64,000 bases of DNA, taken from positions 6,634,001 through 6,698,000 of the forward strand of contig NC_015957.1 of the NCBI RefSeq assembly GCF_000147815.2, given 5' to 3'. The position numbers and the translations under genes were made by a program. Below, piece after piece: positions 43,153 through 51,897 of the stretch. Origin of the DNA: Streptomyces violaceusniger Tu 4113 (GTDB taxonomy: Bacteria; Actinomycetota; Actinomycetes; Streptomycetales; Streptomycetaceae). The notes under the pieces were generated by a model. The model did no database searches, was not told the DNA's origin, and was given only the letters and a program-made list of their open reading frames with translations. Numbering within the stretch: position 1 is the first letter of the stretch; each line of letters begins with the position of its first letter.

Positions 43153-43866
43153 ATGGCGGGCGGCAACGCTGTCGTACTCGACGATCCGGTGGGCGCGTCA
43201 CTCCGTGGCCACCACGCGCACCTCGCTCGCGGACGCGGCCGGGCCGTCACCTACCTGCCGGGAGTCGCGACCTTCTCCGCGGTGCCCGCCGAGCCGGGAG
43301 CGGCGGAGTGGGCCGATCTCACCCGGCTGCTGGGGCAAGGCGAGTTCGCGGACATGTTCGACTGCCCGTCGATCCCGCCGTCGCACTGGGAATCTGTCTT
43401 CGTTCTCGAAGGGCGCCAGATGATCTGGCCGGGCCCCGGCTCGGGGGTCCCTTCCCAGGCCGAGGCCGGCACTGGCATGGTCGAACTGGGCCCGGACGAT
43501 GTGCCCGGGATGCTCGACCTGGCCGGGCGGACCCAGCCGGGGCCGTTCTGGGCGCGCACCCTCGAACTCGGCACCTACCTCGGCATCCGCGACAACGGCA
43601 CGCTGGTGGCGATGGCGGGGGAACGGCTGCGGCCCCCGGGATGGACCGAGATCAGCGCGGTCTGCACCGCCCCCGAAGCCCGCGGGCGAGGCTACGCCGC
43701 CCGCCTGGTCAGCGCGCTCGCCGCGCGCATCGTGGCCCGGAACGAGCGTCCCTTCCTGCACGTGGCCGACACCAACACGGCTGCCATCGCGCTCTACGAA
43801 CGGCTGGGCTTCGAGACCCGTAAGCCGGTGACGTTCCGCGGGTTCCGCACCCCGGTCAGCTCGTAG
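43153..43866 (+). CDS. GNAT-family acetyltransferase (FR47-like)
   Basis: A protein of about 237 residues. The N-terminal half (PAEPGAAEWADLTRLLGQGE onward) is a diverged GNAT-like part. The C-terminal half is a catalytic GNAT domain with the acetyl-CoA loop EARGRGYAARLVSALAARI and the end IALYERLGFETRKPVTFRGF. AAGGG lies upstream of ATG 43153; the longer frame from 43057 is not protein-like. Substrate unknown. Its 3' end overlaps the tail of the amine-oxidase remnant on the other strand. Confidence 0.85.
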   Translation: MAGGNAVVLDDPVGASLRGHHAHLARGRGRAVTYLPGVATFSAVPAEPGAAEWADLTRLLGQGEFADMFDCPSIPPSHWESVFVLEGRQMIWPGPGSGVPSQAEAGTGMVELGPDDVPGMLDLAGRTQPGPFWARTLELGTYLGIRDNGTLVAMAGERLRPPGWTEISAVCTAPEARGRGYAARLVSALAARIVARNERPFLHVADTNTAAIALYERLGFETRKPVTFRGFRTPVSS

Positions 43867-44047
43867 CGCTCGCGCTGCGGCGGCCGGTGGTGCCCGGCGT
43901 CGCGGCCAGGACGTCGTGGGCCGCGCGTTCCGCGGCGGCGAGGGCGCCTTCGATGTGTCCGGCGTGCCCGCTCGCCGCCTCGGTCGACGCCCAGTGCAGC
44001 CGGCCGTCGAGCTCACACGTGCCGAGCCGGGTGCCGCCCGGGCGTGA
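43856..44047 (-). pseudogene. C-terminal remnant of a flavin monoamine oxidase
   Basis: About 63 codons ending at TGA 43856-43858. They read PGGTRLGTCELDGRLHWAST, then EAASGHAGHIEGALAAAERA, the C-terminal FAD-binding signature of flavin amine oxidases (usually HWAGTET...GYMDGAVRSGERAA). The frame begins abruptly next to the stop of the copper chaperone gene, in the same frame, with no start. The rest of the gene is gone. Confidence 0.7.
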
Positions 44048-44560
44048 TCACCTGTCGCCGGGGCGCACGACGACGGCGATGGTCTCGACACGTCCACTGT
44101 GTTCGAAGCGGAGAGTGAAGGGCACCAGGTCTCCGGCCCGCCAGCGGGCCGTGGCCGGGACGGTCACATCGCTGGTGAACGGTGACATGTCGAGCGTGCC
44201 ACCCGCCGGAACCGGCAGGGAGTCCGCGACCTGCCGGGAGGCGGCGCCCCGCCCGGTCATCCGGTGGCGGCTGAGCGAGATCCCCTCCGCGACGGCGGAG
44301 GAGGTCACCTCGACCAACCGGTCCTGCCCGCCGCCTGTGTTGGTGATGCGGAAGAACGCGGCGGTCCGGGGCACTCCCGGGGCGGGGAGGAAGAGCTGTG
44401 CGTCGGTGATACCGATACGTGGGGGCCTGCCCGCGTTGCCCGAGGCGGTCCATGTGGCGAGGCCGCCCAGTGCGAGGACACAGGCCCAGAACGGAGCGGC
44501 CGCGGCCAGCAGGGAGTCCGTGAGGCGACGGCGGGTGGGCGTCCAGGAGGGGGTCGTCAT
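44048..44560 (-). CDS. Copper chaperone PCu(A)C-domain protein
   Basis: A protein of about 170 residues with one N-terminal signal anchor (LLAAAAPFWACVLALGGLA) and an extracellular cupredoxin-like PCu(A)C domain. The metal motif is visible as SLSRHRMTGRG (His and Met) followed by LDMSPFTSDV. Such proteins carry Cu(I) outside the membrane and deliver it to cytochrome oxidase or other sites. ATG 44560 has GGTGGAG upstream; GTG 44575 is an alternative. It lies directly downstream of a broken copper ATPase gene. Confidence 0.8.
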   Translation of the reverse strand: MTTPSWTPTRRRLTDSLLAAAAPFWACVLALGGLATWTASGNAGRPPRIGITDAQLFLPAPGVPRTAAFFRITNTGGGQDRLVEVTSSAVAEGISLSRHRMTGRGAASRQVADSLPVPAGGTLDMSPFTSDVTVPATARWRAGDLVPFTLRFEHSGRVETIAVVVRPGDR

Positions 44561-44633
44561 CGAGCGGGTCTCCACCTCGGTGTCGGGTCGCCGCTGCGGG
44601 CGGGCAGGCCACCAGCGGCGGCGTACATGGGCG

Positions 44634-46505
44634 TCACAGGGGCTTCCGGGCGGCAGGCGCGGCGGGCCGGGAGGGGCGTGGGCCGGTCGGCGACGGTTGC
44701 CAGGCGCGCAGCCGCAGGCTGTTGCCGACCACGAGCAGCGAGCTGACCGACATCGCGGCCGCGGCGAGCATGGGGTTGAGCAGGCCGACCATGGCCAGCG
44801 GTACGGTCACGACGTTGTAGCCGAACGCCCAGAGCAGATTGACGCGGATCGTGCCGAGCGCACTGCGGGCGAGGCGGACCGCGTCCGCCAAGGTCTCGAT
44901 GTCACCGCGTACCAGCGTCACGTCGGCCGCCCCGATCGCCACATCCGTGCCCGTGCCCATGGCGATGCCGAGGTCGGCGCCGGCCAGCGCGGCCGCGTCG
45001 TTGACCCCGTCACCGACGACGGCGACCCGGTAGCCCTGCTCCCGCAGCTCGCGGACGAGGGCGGCCTTGTCCTCCGGGGTGCAACGGGCGTGCACCTCCT
45101 CGATACGGAGATCGGCGGCGACGGCGCGGGCGGGCGCCTCGCGGTCGCCGGTGGCGAGTACCGGGCGCACGCCCAGGCGGCGGAGCCGCTCCACGGCCCG
45201 GTAGCTTCCCGGTCGCAGCACATCTCCGACCTCGATCAGTGCCTCGGTCGCGCCGTCGACGCGGACCACGACCGGTGTACGGGCGGCGGTCTCGGAGGCC
45301 GACAGTGCTTGAGCCAGTGTCGGGGGCAACTCGTCGTCCGGGGCCAGGACTTCGATCAGTCGGCCCGCCACCCGCCCGCGCACGCCCTTGCCCGGCAGCG
45401 CGATGAAGTCGGCGACGGCCGGGAGGGACTCTCCGGGATCGGTGCGCCGGGCGTGGGCGGTGAGGGCACGCCCCAGCGGGTGTTCCGATCCCTGTTCGAC
45501 CGCGCCCGCCAGCCGGACCAGTTCCTTCTCGCCGAGTCCGCCCGGCACGGCGGTGACCCGGGCGACACTCATATGCCCGGAGGTGAGGGTGCCGGTCTTG
45601 TCCAGCACGACGGCGTCGAGGTGCCGCAGCCCCTCCAGCGCCTGCGGTCCGCTGACCAGGACGCCCAGTTGGGCGCCCCGGCCGGTCGCCGCCATCAGCG
45701 CGGTGGGGGTCGCCAGGCCCAGCGCGCAGGGGCACGCCACGACCAGGACGGCCACGCTCGCGGTGATCGCGGCCTGCGGCTCGGCACCGGCCCCGAGCCA
45801 GAATCCGAGGACCGTGACGGCCAGGGTGAGCACGACCGGGACGAAGACGCCCGCGGCCTTGTCGGCGAGCCGCTGCGCCCGTGCCTTGCCCGCCTGGGCA
45901 TCGGTCACCAGCCGGGTGATCCGGGACAGTTGGGTATCGGCGCCCACCGCGGTGGCCCGCACCAGGAGCAGGCCCCCCGCGTTGATGGCACCGCCGATCA
46001 CGGGCGTGCCGGGGCCGACTTCCACCGGCTCGCTCTCCCCGGTGACCAGGGAGAGATCGACGGCCGAGCTGCCCTCCACCACCGTGCCGTCGGTGGCCAT
46101 GCGCTCCCCGGGCCGGGCGACGAAGACCTGGCCGACCCGCAGTTCCTGGATCGGGATCAGGCGCTCGCCCTCGCCGTCGCGTACCGACACCTCTTTCGCG
46201 GCCAGCCGGGCCAGGGCGCGCAGTGCCGCGCCGGTCCCCCGCCGGGCCCGTGTTTCCAGGAAGCGGCCGGCGAGGACGAACAGCGGTACGCCGACGGCGG
46301 CTTCCAGATAGATATGGGCGACGCCGTCCGAGGCGGTGGGCACCAGGCTGAAGGGCATCCGCATGCCGGGATCCCCGGCCCCGCCGAAGAACAGCGCGTA
46401 GGAGGACCAGGCGAAGGAGGCCGCGACACCCAGTGACACCAGGGTGTCCATGGTCGCCGCCGAGTGTCGCAGGCCGCGCGCCGCCCGCAGATGGAAGGGC
46501 CAGGC
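44634..46505 (-). pseudogene. N-terminally truncated copper-type P1B ATPase
   Basis: The catalytic part is intact: TGES loop (LVTGESEPVEV), the metal-site helix CPCALGLATP, the phosphorylation motif DKTGTLT, HP locus (GSEHPLGRAL) and GDGVNDAAAL. The N-terminal metal-binding domain and first two helices are missing. The open frame begins at WPFHLRAARGLRHSAATMDT, mid-protein, only a few codons after the stop of the VOC gene and in its frame. ATG 46451 would give a 605-residue product but has no ribosome site and lacks helices MA/MB. I call it a truncated remnant. Confidence 0.75.
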
Positions 46506-46511
46506 TCCCCG

Positions 46512-46892
46512 TCAGAGTGCCGCGAGACGGGCCTTGAGCAGGCAGAACTCATTGCCTTCGGGATCGGCGAGGACGTGCCACTGCTCCTCCCCGGTCTGGC
46601 CGATGTCGGCCCGGCGCGCACCGAGCTTCAGGAGGCGTTCGAGCTCGGCGTCCTGATCGCGGTCGGTGGCGTTGACGTCGATGTGCAGCCGGGATTTCCC
46701 GGGCTCCGGCTCGTCTCTGCGGCTGAGGATGATCGTCGGCTGCGGACCGCCGAACCCTTCGCGCGGCCCGATCTCCAGGGTTCCGTCGTCCTCGCGATCG
46801 AGCACCACGAAGTCCAGGACCTCGCACCAGAACCGCGCCAGCACCTCGGGGTCGCGGCAACCGAGCACGAGTTCACTGATACGACATGCCAT
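46512..46892 (-). CDS. VOC-family protein
   Basis: A glyoxalase-fold protein of 126 residues. Recognisable parts are ISELVLGCRDPEVLARFWCE at the start, KSRLHIDVNATDRDQDAELE in the middle and VLADPEGNEFCLLKARL at the end. This subgroup is widespread in actinobacteria and mostly uncharacterised. The gene is complete and is followed, in the same frame, by the truncated copper ATPase. It is not closely similar to the VOC gene at 35 kb. Confidence 0.85.
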   Translation of the reverse strand: MACRISELVLGCRDPEVLARFWCEVLDFVVLDREDDGTLEIGPREGFGGPQPTIILSRRDEPEPGKSRLHIDVNATDRDQDAELERLLKLGARRADIGQTGEEQWHVLADPEGNEFCLLKARLAAL

Positions 46893-47044
46893 CGACGAAA
46901 CCTACTCTCAGCGCGGGAACTGCCGGGGTGGCCGCGCGCGGATCTCAGAGGCTCCCCGCAGTGCGGACTCTGGGGACCGTACCGGGCGAGGCGAGCAGTG
47001 GCGAACGGATTTCAGGCCCACGCCCGTCGGGACGCTCGTCAGGG

Positions 47045-47074
47045 CTGGGACTGGGGCTGGGGCTGGGACTGGGG
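47045..47074. repeat. Five tandem hexamers CTGGG(A/G)
   Basis: CTGGGA, CTGGGG, CTGGGG, CTGGGA, CTGGGG in a row. On the minus strand they would encode Pro-Ser repeats. G-rich runs could form a quadruplex on this strand (inference). Confidence 0.7.
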
Positions 47075-47199
47075 CGGAGCCACCAGCGTCGTGGACGGCC
47101 GAGTACAGCCACCGCGGAGACACGCAGCCAGCCCCACCGCCACAGCACGAGCCACACCCCCACGGCGCAGAGGGCGTTGACCAGGGTGGCACCGAGGTC

Positions 47200-47370
47200 C
47201 GGATACCACGAGGGCGCCAGCGGAGGCGTCCAGCCGGTCCAGATCTTCGGCGCTGGTCCGCCGCGAGGCGAGGACGGCCGCTTCCGGTTCGAGGAGCCGT
47301 CGCAGGCGGTAGGTGTCCTGGAGGTCGCCGAGGTCCGTCGGCTTGACGAAGGTGCCGCGCCGCGGGACGG
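47200..47370 (-). pseudogene. Fragment of a GntR-family regulator (FCD domain)
   Basis: One minus-strand frame reads RRGTFVKPTDLGDLQDTYRL, then RRLLEPEAAVLASRRTSAED. This matches the junction between the winged helix and the FCD effector domain of FadR-type GntR proteins. Neither a start nor the HTH nor the rest of the FCD domain can be found in frame. Confidence 0.5.
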
Positions 47371-47509
47371 CAGCCGGGCGTGCTCGGCAGCGGCGTCGAG
47401 CTCAGGCGCATGTTCGCGCTCGCCGGCCGCCGGCCCTGCCTCATCGCGGAGACGCCGACCAGCCTGTACACCTGCCGGCTGCGCCGCCGTCGGATGTCCT
47501 GGAACGCGA

Positions 47510-47539
47510 GAGGGCCCCCGGATGGTTCCGTGGGCCCTC
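47510..47539 (-). terminator. Terminator of the cbtBA transcript
   Basis: GAGGGCCC (47510-47517) pairs with GGGCCCTC (47532-47539), extended inward by CGGA/TCCG after one mismatch. It lies 18 bases after the CbtA stop codon. Confidence 0.65.
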
Positions 47540-47556
47540 GTACGCCTGAGGCATCG

Positions 47557-48318
47557 TCAGTGCGTGGCGGTCGCCACCGACCGGCCCTCATCGGCCGTCG
47601 TAGGCTTGGGATTCAGCAACCGCTCGGCAAGCTCACCGAAGAGTAGACCGAAACCGCCCCACAAGATGACCTGCATGGCCAGCGCGGACAGCCGGAACCG
47701 CCACAGCACAGTGGCGGGGAAGTCCCCCGGCACCTCGTTGACCACAGGAAGGAAGGCATACGCCAGCCCGATCACCACGGCAAAAGCAGCCACCGCCGCC
47801 ACGGTCGCGTACCAGGTGCCCAGCCTCGGAGCCAACCGCTTGCCCAGAATGGTCGCGGCGACCGCGAGAAGCACACTGAGCAGCATCATCAGGAAATACA
47901 GCGTCGTGCGCTTGCCGATCGTGTCGCCGTTGCCGACCGCCGGCGGATTGGCCGGGTACTTCAGAAACGGCACCACATAGACCGCCAGCAGCGCACCCCC
48001 CGACAGCAGCAGCGCGGTCGCCCGCGGGGTGAAACGGCCGACACGGCCCAGGGCGACGCAGTACGCGAGGGCCGCGATACCGCCGAAGGCGATCCCGTAG
48101 ACCAGGACACCGGTGGCCAGCCCGGCCGTGGACTGCACACCACGCGAGACCAGCTCGACCTCGTGCTCATGCGCGGGAGCGTGGGCCCCCTCGAAACTGA
48201 TCGCGCGATCGACGCTCGGCTCACCGAGGAAGTAGGCGGCGACCAGGGCCAGCACACCGGCCCCCAGACCGGCCAGCATGCCCCGGACGAGCAGATTTCT
48301 CACCATTGCGGAGTTCAT
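47557..48318 (-). CDS. cbtA: CbtA-family cobalt transporter subunit
   Basis: A membrane protein of 253 residues with about six helices. A His-rich loop after the first helix (AHAPAHEHEVELVSRGVQST) and the segment VVPFLKYPANPPAVGNGDTI are hallmarks of CbtA. CbtA and CbtB together are predicted cobalt importers, commonly under cobalamin riboswitch control. It follows cbtB by 21 bases in one transcript ending at a hairpin. The end is an acidic/Thr-rich tail. Confidence 0.9.
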   Translation of the reverse strand: MNSAMVRNLLVRGMLAGLGAGVLALVAAYFLGEPSVDRAISFEGAHAPAHEHEVELVSRGVQSTAGLATGVLVYGIAFGGIAALAYCVALGRVGRFTPRATALLLSGGALLAVYVVPFLKYPANPPAVGNGDTIGKRTTLYFLMMLLSVLLAVAATILGKRLAPRLGTWYATVAAVAAFAVVIGLAYAFLPVVNEVPGDFPATVLWRFRLSALAMQVILWGGFGLLFGELAERLLNPKPTTADEGRSVATATH

Positions 48319-48339
48319 GACTGTGCGGCGCCCCTCGCG

Positions 48340-48561
48340 TCAGTGGCAGGGGAAGCCGAGCAGATGACGGGCGTCATGCACCCACTCATGGACGTTCTCA
48401 CCGGAAACAACGGCGGTGGCGCCCTGCTCGGCGCCGACGAAGTACAGCAGGACCAGCATCAGAATGCCGAAGAAAACCGCCCACGGAGCTATCGCCTTCA
48501 GCGGCAGCGTGGCGGGCAGTTCGGGGGTGGTGGCTGTGGGCTGCGCGACGTGCTGCGCCAT
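48340..48561 (-). CDS. cbtB: CbtB-domain cobalt transporter subunit
   Basis: A small protein of 73 residues with one helix (WAVFFGILMLVLLYFVGAEQ) and the CbtB C-terminal metal motif HEWVHDARHLLGFPCH, rich in His with a final Cys-His. It is the first gene of the cobalt-uptake operon. AAGGAGG lies upstream of its ATG. The cobalamin riboswitch (48610-48713) sits in its leader, so expression should fall when cobalamin is plentiful. Confidence 0.92.
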   Translation of the reverse strand: MAQHVAQPTATTPELPATLPLKAIAPWAVFFGILMLVLLYFVGAEQGATAVVSGENVHEWVHDARHLLGFPCH

Positions 48562-48609
48562 GGCCAGGCCTCCTTAAGGGAGTTCGCGTCCCATCTCGGT
48601 GGAGCACAG

Positions 48610-48713
48610 GACGACGGTTACGGGTCTGACTCACAAGACATCCCGTCCGGGACCCCTCGTTCACAGTGGCGCGACCGTGCCGGTTTCCCACCGGCTTCCG
48701 TCTTACCGTCGTC
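48610..48713 (-). promoter_or_regulatory. Cobalamin riboswitch controlling cbtBA
   Basis: On the minus strand the leader holds the B12 box GCGCCACTGTGAACG, preceded by AAGCCGGTGGGAAACCGGC and followed by GAGTCAGACC. The closing P1 stem is perfect over nine bases: GACGACGGT (48705-48713) with ACCGTCGTC (48610-48618). These are the defining elements of the class. The end lies 48 bases before the CbtB start, so control could act on translation or termination. Confidence 0.93.
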
Positions 48714-48844
48714 GATATCGCACCGACCGTACCGCGTGTCGGGTTCATGGCCAAGACCGCCCACCAGGCGAGACGCTGCACTGGGGTGCCTGAGGACGGT
48801 GCGGGAGCCGGGGCGTGCCCCCGGGCAGGCCCTAAGGTCGCGGC

Positions 48845-49774
48845 ATGCGCATCGTCTCCCTGCTGCCCGCCGCGACCGACATCGTCGCCGAACTCGGACT
48901 CGCCGAGCACCTGGTCGGCCGGACACACGAATGCGACTGGCCACCGGAAGAGGTGGCATCCGTTCCTGTGGTCACCGGAGCCGACCTCGACCAGAACACC
49001 CGCACCAGCCGGGAGATCTCCGACGCGGTCGGCGGATCCACACACTCCGGGTCGTCCCTCTACACCCTCGACACCGAAGCACTCGCGGCCCTGAGCCCCG
49101 ACGTGGTGCTCACCCAGGACCTGTGCGAGGTGTGCGCCGTCTCGTACGAGAAGGTCAGCCGGGCCGTCCGGCTGCTCGACGCCGACACCCGCGTCCTCAG
49201 CCTGGAGCCACGCACACTCGACGACGTACTGGACTGCCTGGTCACCGTCGGTGAGCTGCTCGGCGTGCGCGAGCGCGCCGAGCAGCGCCGGGCCGACCTG
49301 CGCGACCGCCTCGAACGGATCCGCCGGTCGGTCACGGGCCGCGCCCGGCCCCGGGTCGTGGCGATCGAATGGCTCGACCCACTGTGGCCCGCCGGGCACT
49401 GGGTCCCCGACCAGATCACCGCCGCCGGCGGCGAACCGCTGCTCGCCACGTCCGGCGAGCACACCAAGCCGATGACCTGGGAAGCGGTGCGCGCCGCCCG
49501 GCCGGAGGTGGTGCTCGTCCTGCCGTGCGGCTTCCCACCCGAACGGACCCTGCGGGAAACGGAACTCCTCACCCGCCTCCCGGGCTGGACGGACCTGCCC
49601 GCCGTACGGGACGGGCGGGTCTGGGTGCTGGACGGGCCCGCCTACTTCAACCGCCCCGGCCCCCGCGTGGTGCGCGGAGCGGAGGTACTGGCCCACGTCC
49701 TCCACGGCGTACGGGCCGGGACGGCGGTCACGGCGGACGAGGCAGGCCTGTTCCCGGGCGCGCCCGGCCGGTGA
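48845..49774 (+). CDS. Corrinoid/cobalamin-binding protein, BtuF-like fold
   Basis: A protein of 309 residues with the class III periplasmic-binding fold: [20 protein letters not shown] at the start, [11 protein letters not shown], and [20 protein letters not shown]. It is assigned as a cobalamin-binding protein by similarity to BtuF. It has no signal peptide, so it may work inside the cell or act as a sensor rather than as a classical importer part. TAAGGT at 48833-48838, six bases before ATG, indicates a leaderless message. It is divergent from the riboswitch-controlled cobalt genes. Confidence 0.85.
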   Translation: MRIVSLLPAATDIVAELGLAEHLVGRTHECDWPPEEVASVPVVTGADLDQNTRTSREISDAVGGSTHSGSSLYTLDTEALAALSPDVVLTQDLCEVCAVSYEKVSRAVRLLDADTRVLSLEPRTLDDVLDCLVTVGELLGVRERAEQRRADLRDRLERIRRSVTGRARPRVVAIEWLDPLWPAGHWVPDQITAAGGEPLLATSGEHTKPMTWEAVRAARPEVVLVLPCGFPPERTLRETELLTRLPGWTDLPAVRDGRVWVLDGPAYFNRPGPRVVRGAEVLAHVLHGVRAGTAVTADEAGLFPGAPGR

Positions 49775-49883
49775 CGCGGGTCCGTCCATCGAAGAGCCAC
49801 GGCAAGTGCTCAATGCTTCTTGCATACGATGTGCTGATGCATGAGATGCGCACCGGTCTTGGCTCCCTCCCGGACGACACCCC

Positions 49884-51179
49884 ATGACGGACCTGATCCG
49901 CCGCGCCCTGACCGCCCGAGCCACTCGGGGCACGCCGACCGCGAAGTCCCCGCGCGAGCGCATCTGGAAGCACCTGTCTCCGCTTCTGCGGCTGCTGATC
50001 CTGACCCAACTCGCCTTCAATATCGGCTTCTTCGCGGTCCTGCCCTTCCTCGCCGAGCACCTGGGCACCGCGATCGGCATGGCGGGATGGATGGTCGGAT
50101 TCGTCCTCGGTCTCAGGACCTTCAGCCAGCAGGGCCTGTTCGTGGTCGGCGGCTGGCTGGTGGACCGTTACGGCGTGCGCCCGGTGGTCCTGACCGGCTG
50201 TGTCGCGCGGATCGCGGGCTTCGTCTGGCTCGGGTACGCGGAGCGGACCTGGGCGGTGATCGGCGCGGTGCTGCTGATCGGCTTCGCCGCCGCGCTGTTC
50301 TCCCCCGCGGTGGAATCCGAAGTGGCCCGGCAGGCGGTGGCCTGGGAGGAGGAAGGCCGCGGTTCGCGCACCCGGGTCCTGGCCCTGTTCACCGTCTCCG
50401 GCCAGGCCGGTACCTTCGTCGGCCCGCTCCTCGGCGGACTGCTGCTCGGCGTGGACTTCCGCGCCGCGTGCCTCGCCGGAGCCGGGGTCTTCGTCTTCGT
50501 CCTCGCCGGGCACGCCTGGCTGATGCCGCAGCACATCCCCGGCCGGGTCCGTAACCGGGAGCGGGGTGGCGTCCGCGCGATGGTGCGCAACCGGCGATTC
50601 CTCGCCCTGTGCTGCGCATACGGCACCTATCTGCTCGCCTACAACCAGCTCTACCTGGCCCTGCCGGCCGAAGTGGAGCGGGCGGCGGGCTCCCAGGTGC
50701 CGCTGTCGTGGCTGTTCGCCCTGTCCTCGCTGCTGGTCGTCTTCGCCCAGCTCCCGGTCACCCACTGGGCGGGCAACCGGCTCGATCTGCGCCGCTCGAT
50801 GACCATCGGGCTGCTCCTCATCGCCGCCGGTTTCGCGGTCGTGGCCGCCGCGCGCCCCGCCGCCTGGACGGGCACGGTCGGACTGCTGCCCGCCGCGGGC
50901 TACGTCGTGCTGCTCACCCTCGGCCAGATGCTGGTCGTCCCGGCCGCCCGCGCCTGGGTGCCCGACCTCGCCGAGAGCGGGCGGCTCGGCCTCTACACCG
51001 GCGCGCTGTCCTCCGTCTCCGGCCTGATCGTCCTCATCGGCAGCTCGGCCACCGGCTCCCTGCTCGACCTGGGCCTCCCGCCCGCCGCCCCCTGGCTCGT
51101 CCTCGCCGCCGTACCGGCCCTCGCGGTGACACTGCTGCCCCGCCGCCCGACTCAGCCCAGGGTGAGCAGTTCCTCGTAG
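49884..51179 (+). CDS. MFS transporter, MdtH-like (DHA1)
   Basis: A 12-helix transporter of 431 residues. The motif between helices 2 and 3 is GGWLVDRYGVRPVVLTG. The start of helix 1 (LLILTQLAFNIGFFAVLPFL) and the segment SPAVESEVARQAV resemble MdtH-type multidrug exporters. A basic N-terminal stretch precedes helix 1. Its 3' end overlaps the convergent M24 peptidase gene by 28 bases. Substrate unknown. Confidence 0.85.
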   Translation: MTDLIRRALTARATRGTPTAKSPRERIWKHLSPLLRLLILTQLAFNIGFFAVLPFLAEHLGTAIGMAGWMVGFVLGLRTFSQQGLFVVGGWLVDRYGVRPVVLTGCVARIAGFVWLGYAERTWAVIGAVLLIGFAAALFSPAVESEVARQAVAWEEEGRGSRTRVLALFTVSGQAGTFVGPLLGGLLLGVDFRAACLAGAGVFVFVLAGHAWLMPQHIPGRVRNRERGGVRAMVRNRRFLALCCAYGTYLLAYNQLYLALPAEVERAAGSQVPLSWLFALSSLLVVFAQLPVTHWAGNRLDLRRSMTIGLLLIAAGFAVVAAARPAAWTGTVGLLPAAGYVVLLTLGQMLVVPAARAWVPDLAESGRLGLYTGALSSVSGLIVLIGSSATGSLLDLGLPPAAPWLVLAAVPALAVTLLPRRPTQPRVSSSS

Positions 51180-51844
51180 AAGCCGCCGAACTCCCGTTCC
51201 CGGTCGACGAGGTGGATCTCCAGGATCCAGTGGCAGCGTCGTCCGGCCTTGTCGGTGCGCCGCAGCGGGGTGTCGTTGTCGGGCGTGATGTACGACTCCA
51301 CGCGCGCGCCGTCGATCGTCTCGTGCGGGAACTCCCCGACCAGGTGGCCGGCGTGCCAGCCGCCCAGCTCCCAGCCGGCCTCGGCGGCCAGCCGCTCCAC
51401 CTCGGCGTGCAACCGCTGCCCGGTGATCTCCGGGTCGCTCTCGAAGAACCGCTTGCCCGCGTCGAAGACCTTGGGCAGATCGTCCCGCAGCCGCCGCTTG
51501 ACCGGGTCCTCGCCGAGGACGAAGGTCCGGCCGAAGTCGGCCTCGTACTCTTCGAAGATCGGCCCGAGGTCGGCGAACACGATGTCGTCCGTGCCGATCA
51601 CACGGTCCGGCGGATTCTCCCGGTACGGCAGGAGCGTGTTCGGCCCCGAGCGCACGATCCGCTTGTGCCAGTGCCGGGTCGTCCCGAACATCTCGTTCGC
51701 CAGGTCCCGGATCCGGTCGCTGACCGCCCGCTCCCCCTCGCCCGGCGCCACCAGCCCGCGCCCCTCGATCTCCGCGAAGAGCCGTACGGCCTTCGCCTGG
51801 GCATCCAGCAGCCGTTCCGCGCGCGTGGGTTCGTCGTCTGCCAT
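51152..51844 (-). CDS. M24-family metallopeptidase (aminopeptidase P-like)
   Basis: A pita-bread-fold protein of about 230 residues. Recognisable parts are IVFADLGPIFEEYEADFGRT (metal Asp pair) and GWHAGHLVGEFPHE (His ligand), with late Glu ligands in WILEIHLVDRE. It probably acts as a di-metal aminopeptidase or a non-catalytic relative. ATG 51844 is chosen; the longer frame to 52033 covers the LysE gene end and is not protein-like. TAGCGT (51852-51857) seven bases upstream suggests a leaderless start. It overlaps the MFS gene tail to tail. Confidence 0.83.
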   Translation of the reverse strand: MADDEPTRAERLLDAQAKAVRLFAEIEGRGLVAPGEGERAVSDRIRDLANEMFGTTRHWHKRIVRSGPNTLLPYRENPPDRVIGTDDIVFADLGPIFEEYEADFGRTFVLGEDPVKRRLRDDLPKVFDAGKRFFESDPEITGQRLHAEVERLAAEAGWELGGWHAGHLVGEFPHETIDGARVESYITPDNDTPLRRTDKAGRRCHWILEIHLVDREREFGGFYEELLTLG

Positions 51845-51897
51845 GGGCCCGACGCTAGGCTGCCAGATCGTTTCCCGGCAACCGAATTGGGCGGTCC

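Larger units (their letters stand above)
46893..47556. other. Degraded 664-base region without a complete gene
   Basis: It contains a hexanucleotide array (47045-47074), a GntR-like remnant (about 47200-47370, minus strand), and a terminator hairpin (47510-47539) serving the CbtA gene. Another minus-strand frame reads GATLVNALCAVGVWLVLWRW, membrane-like but without a start. The region looks like decayed genes rather than control DNA. Confidence 0.6.

Noticed and set aside
43887..46436. An 849-codon plus-strand frame antisense to the copper ATPase
   Set aside because: Shadow frame; long because codon bias of the ATPase removes stops on the other strand.
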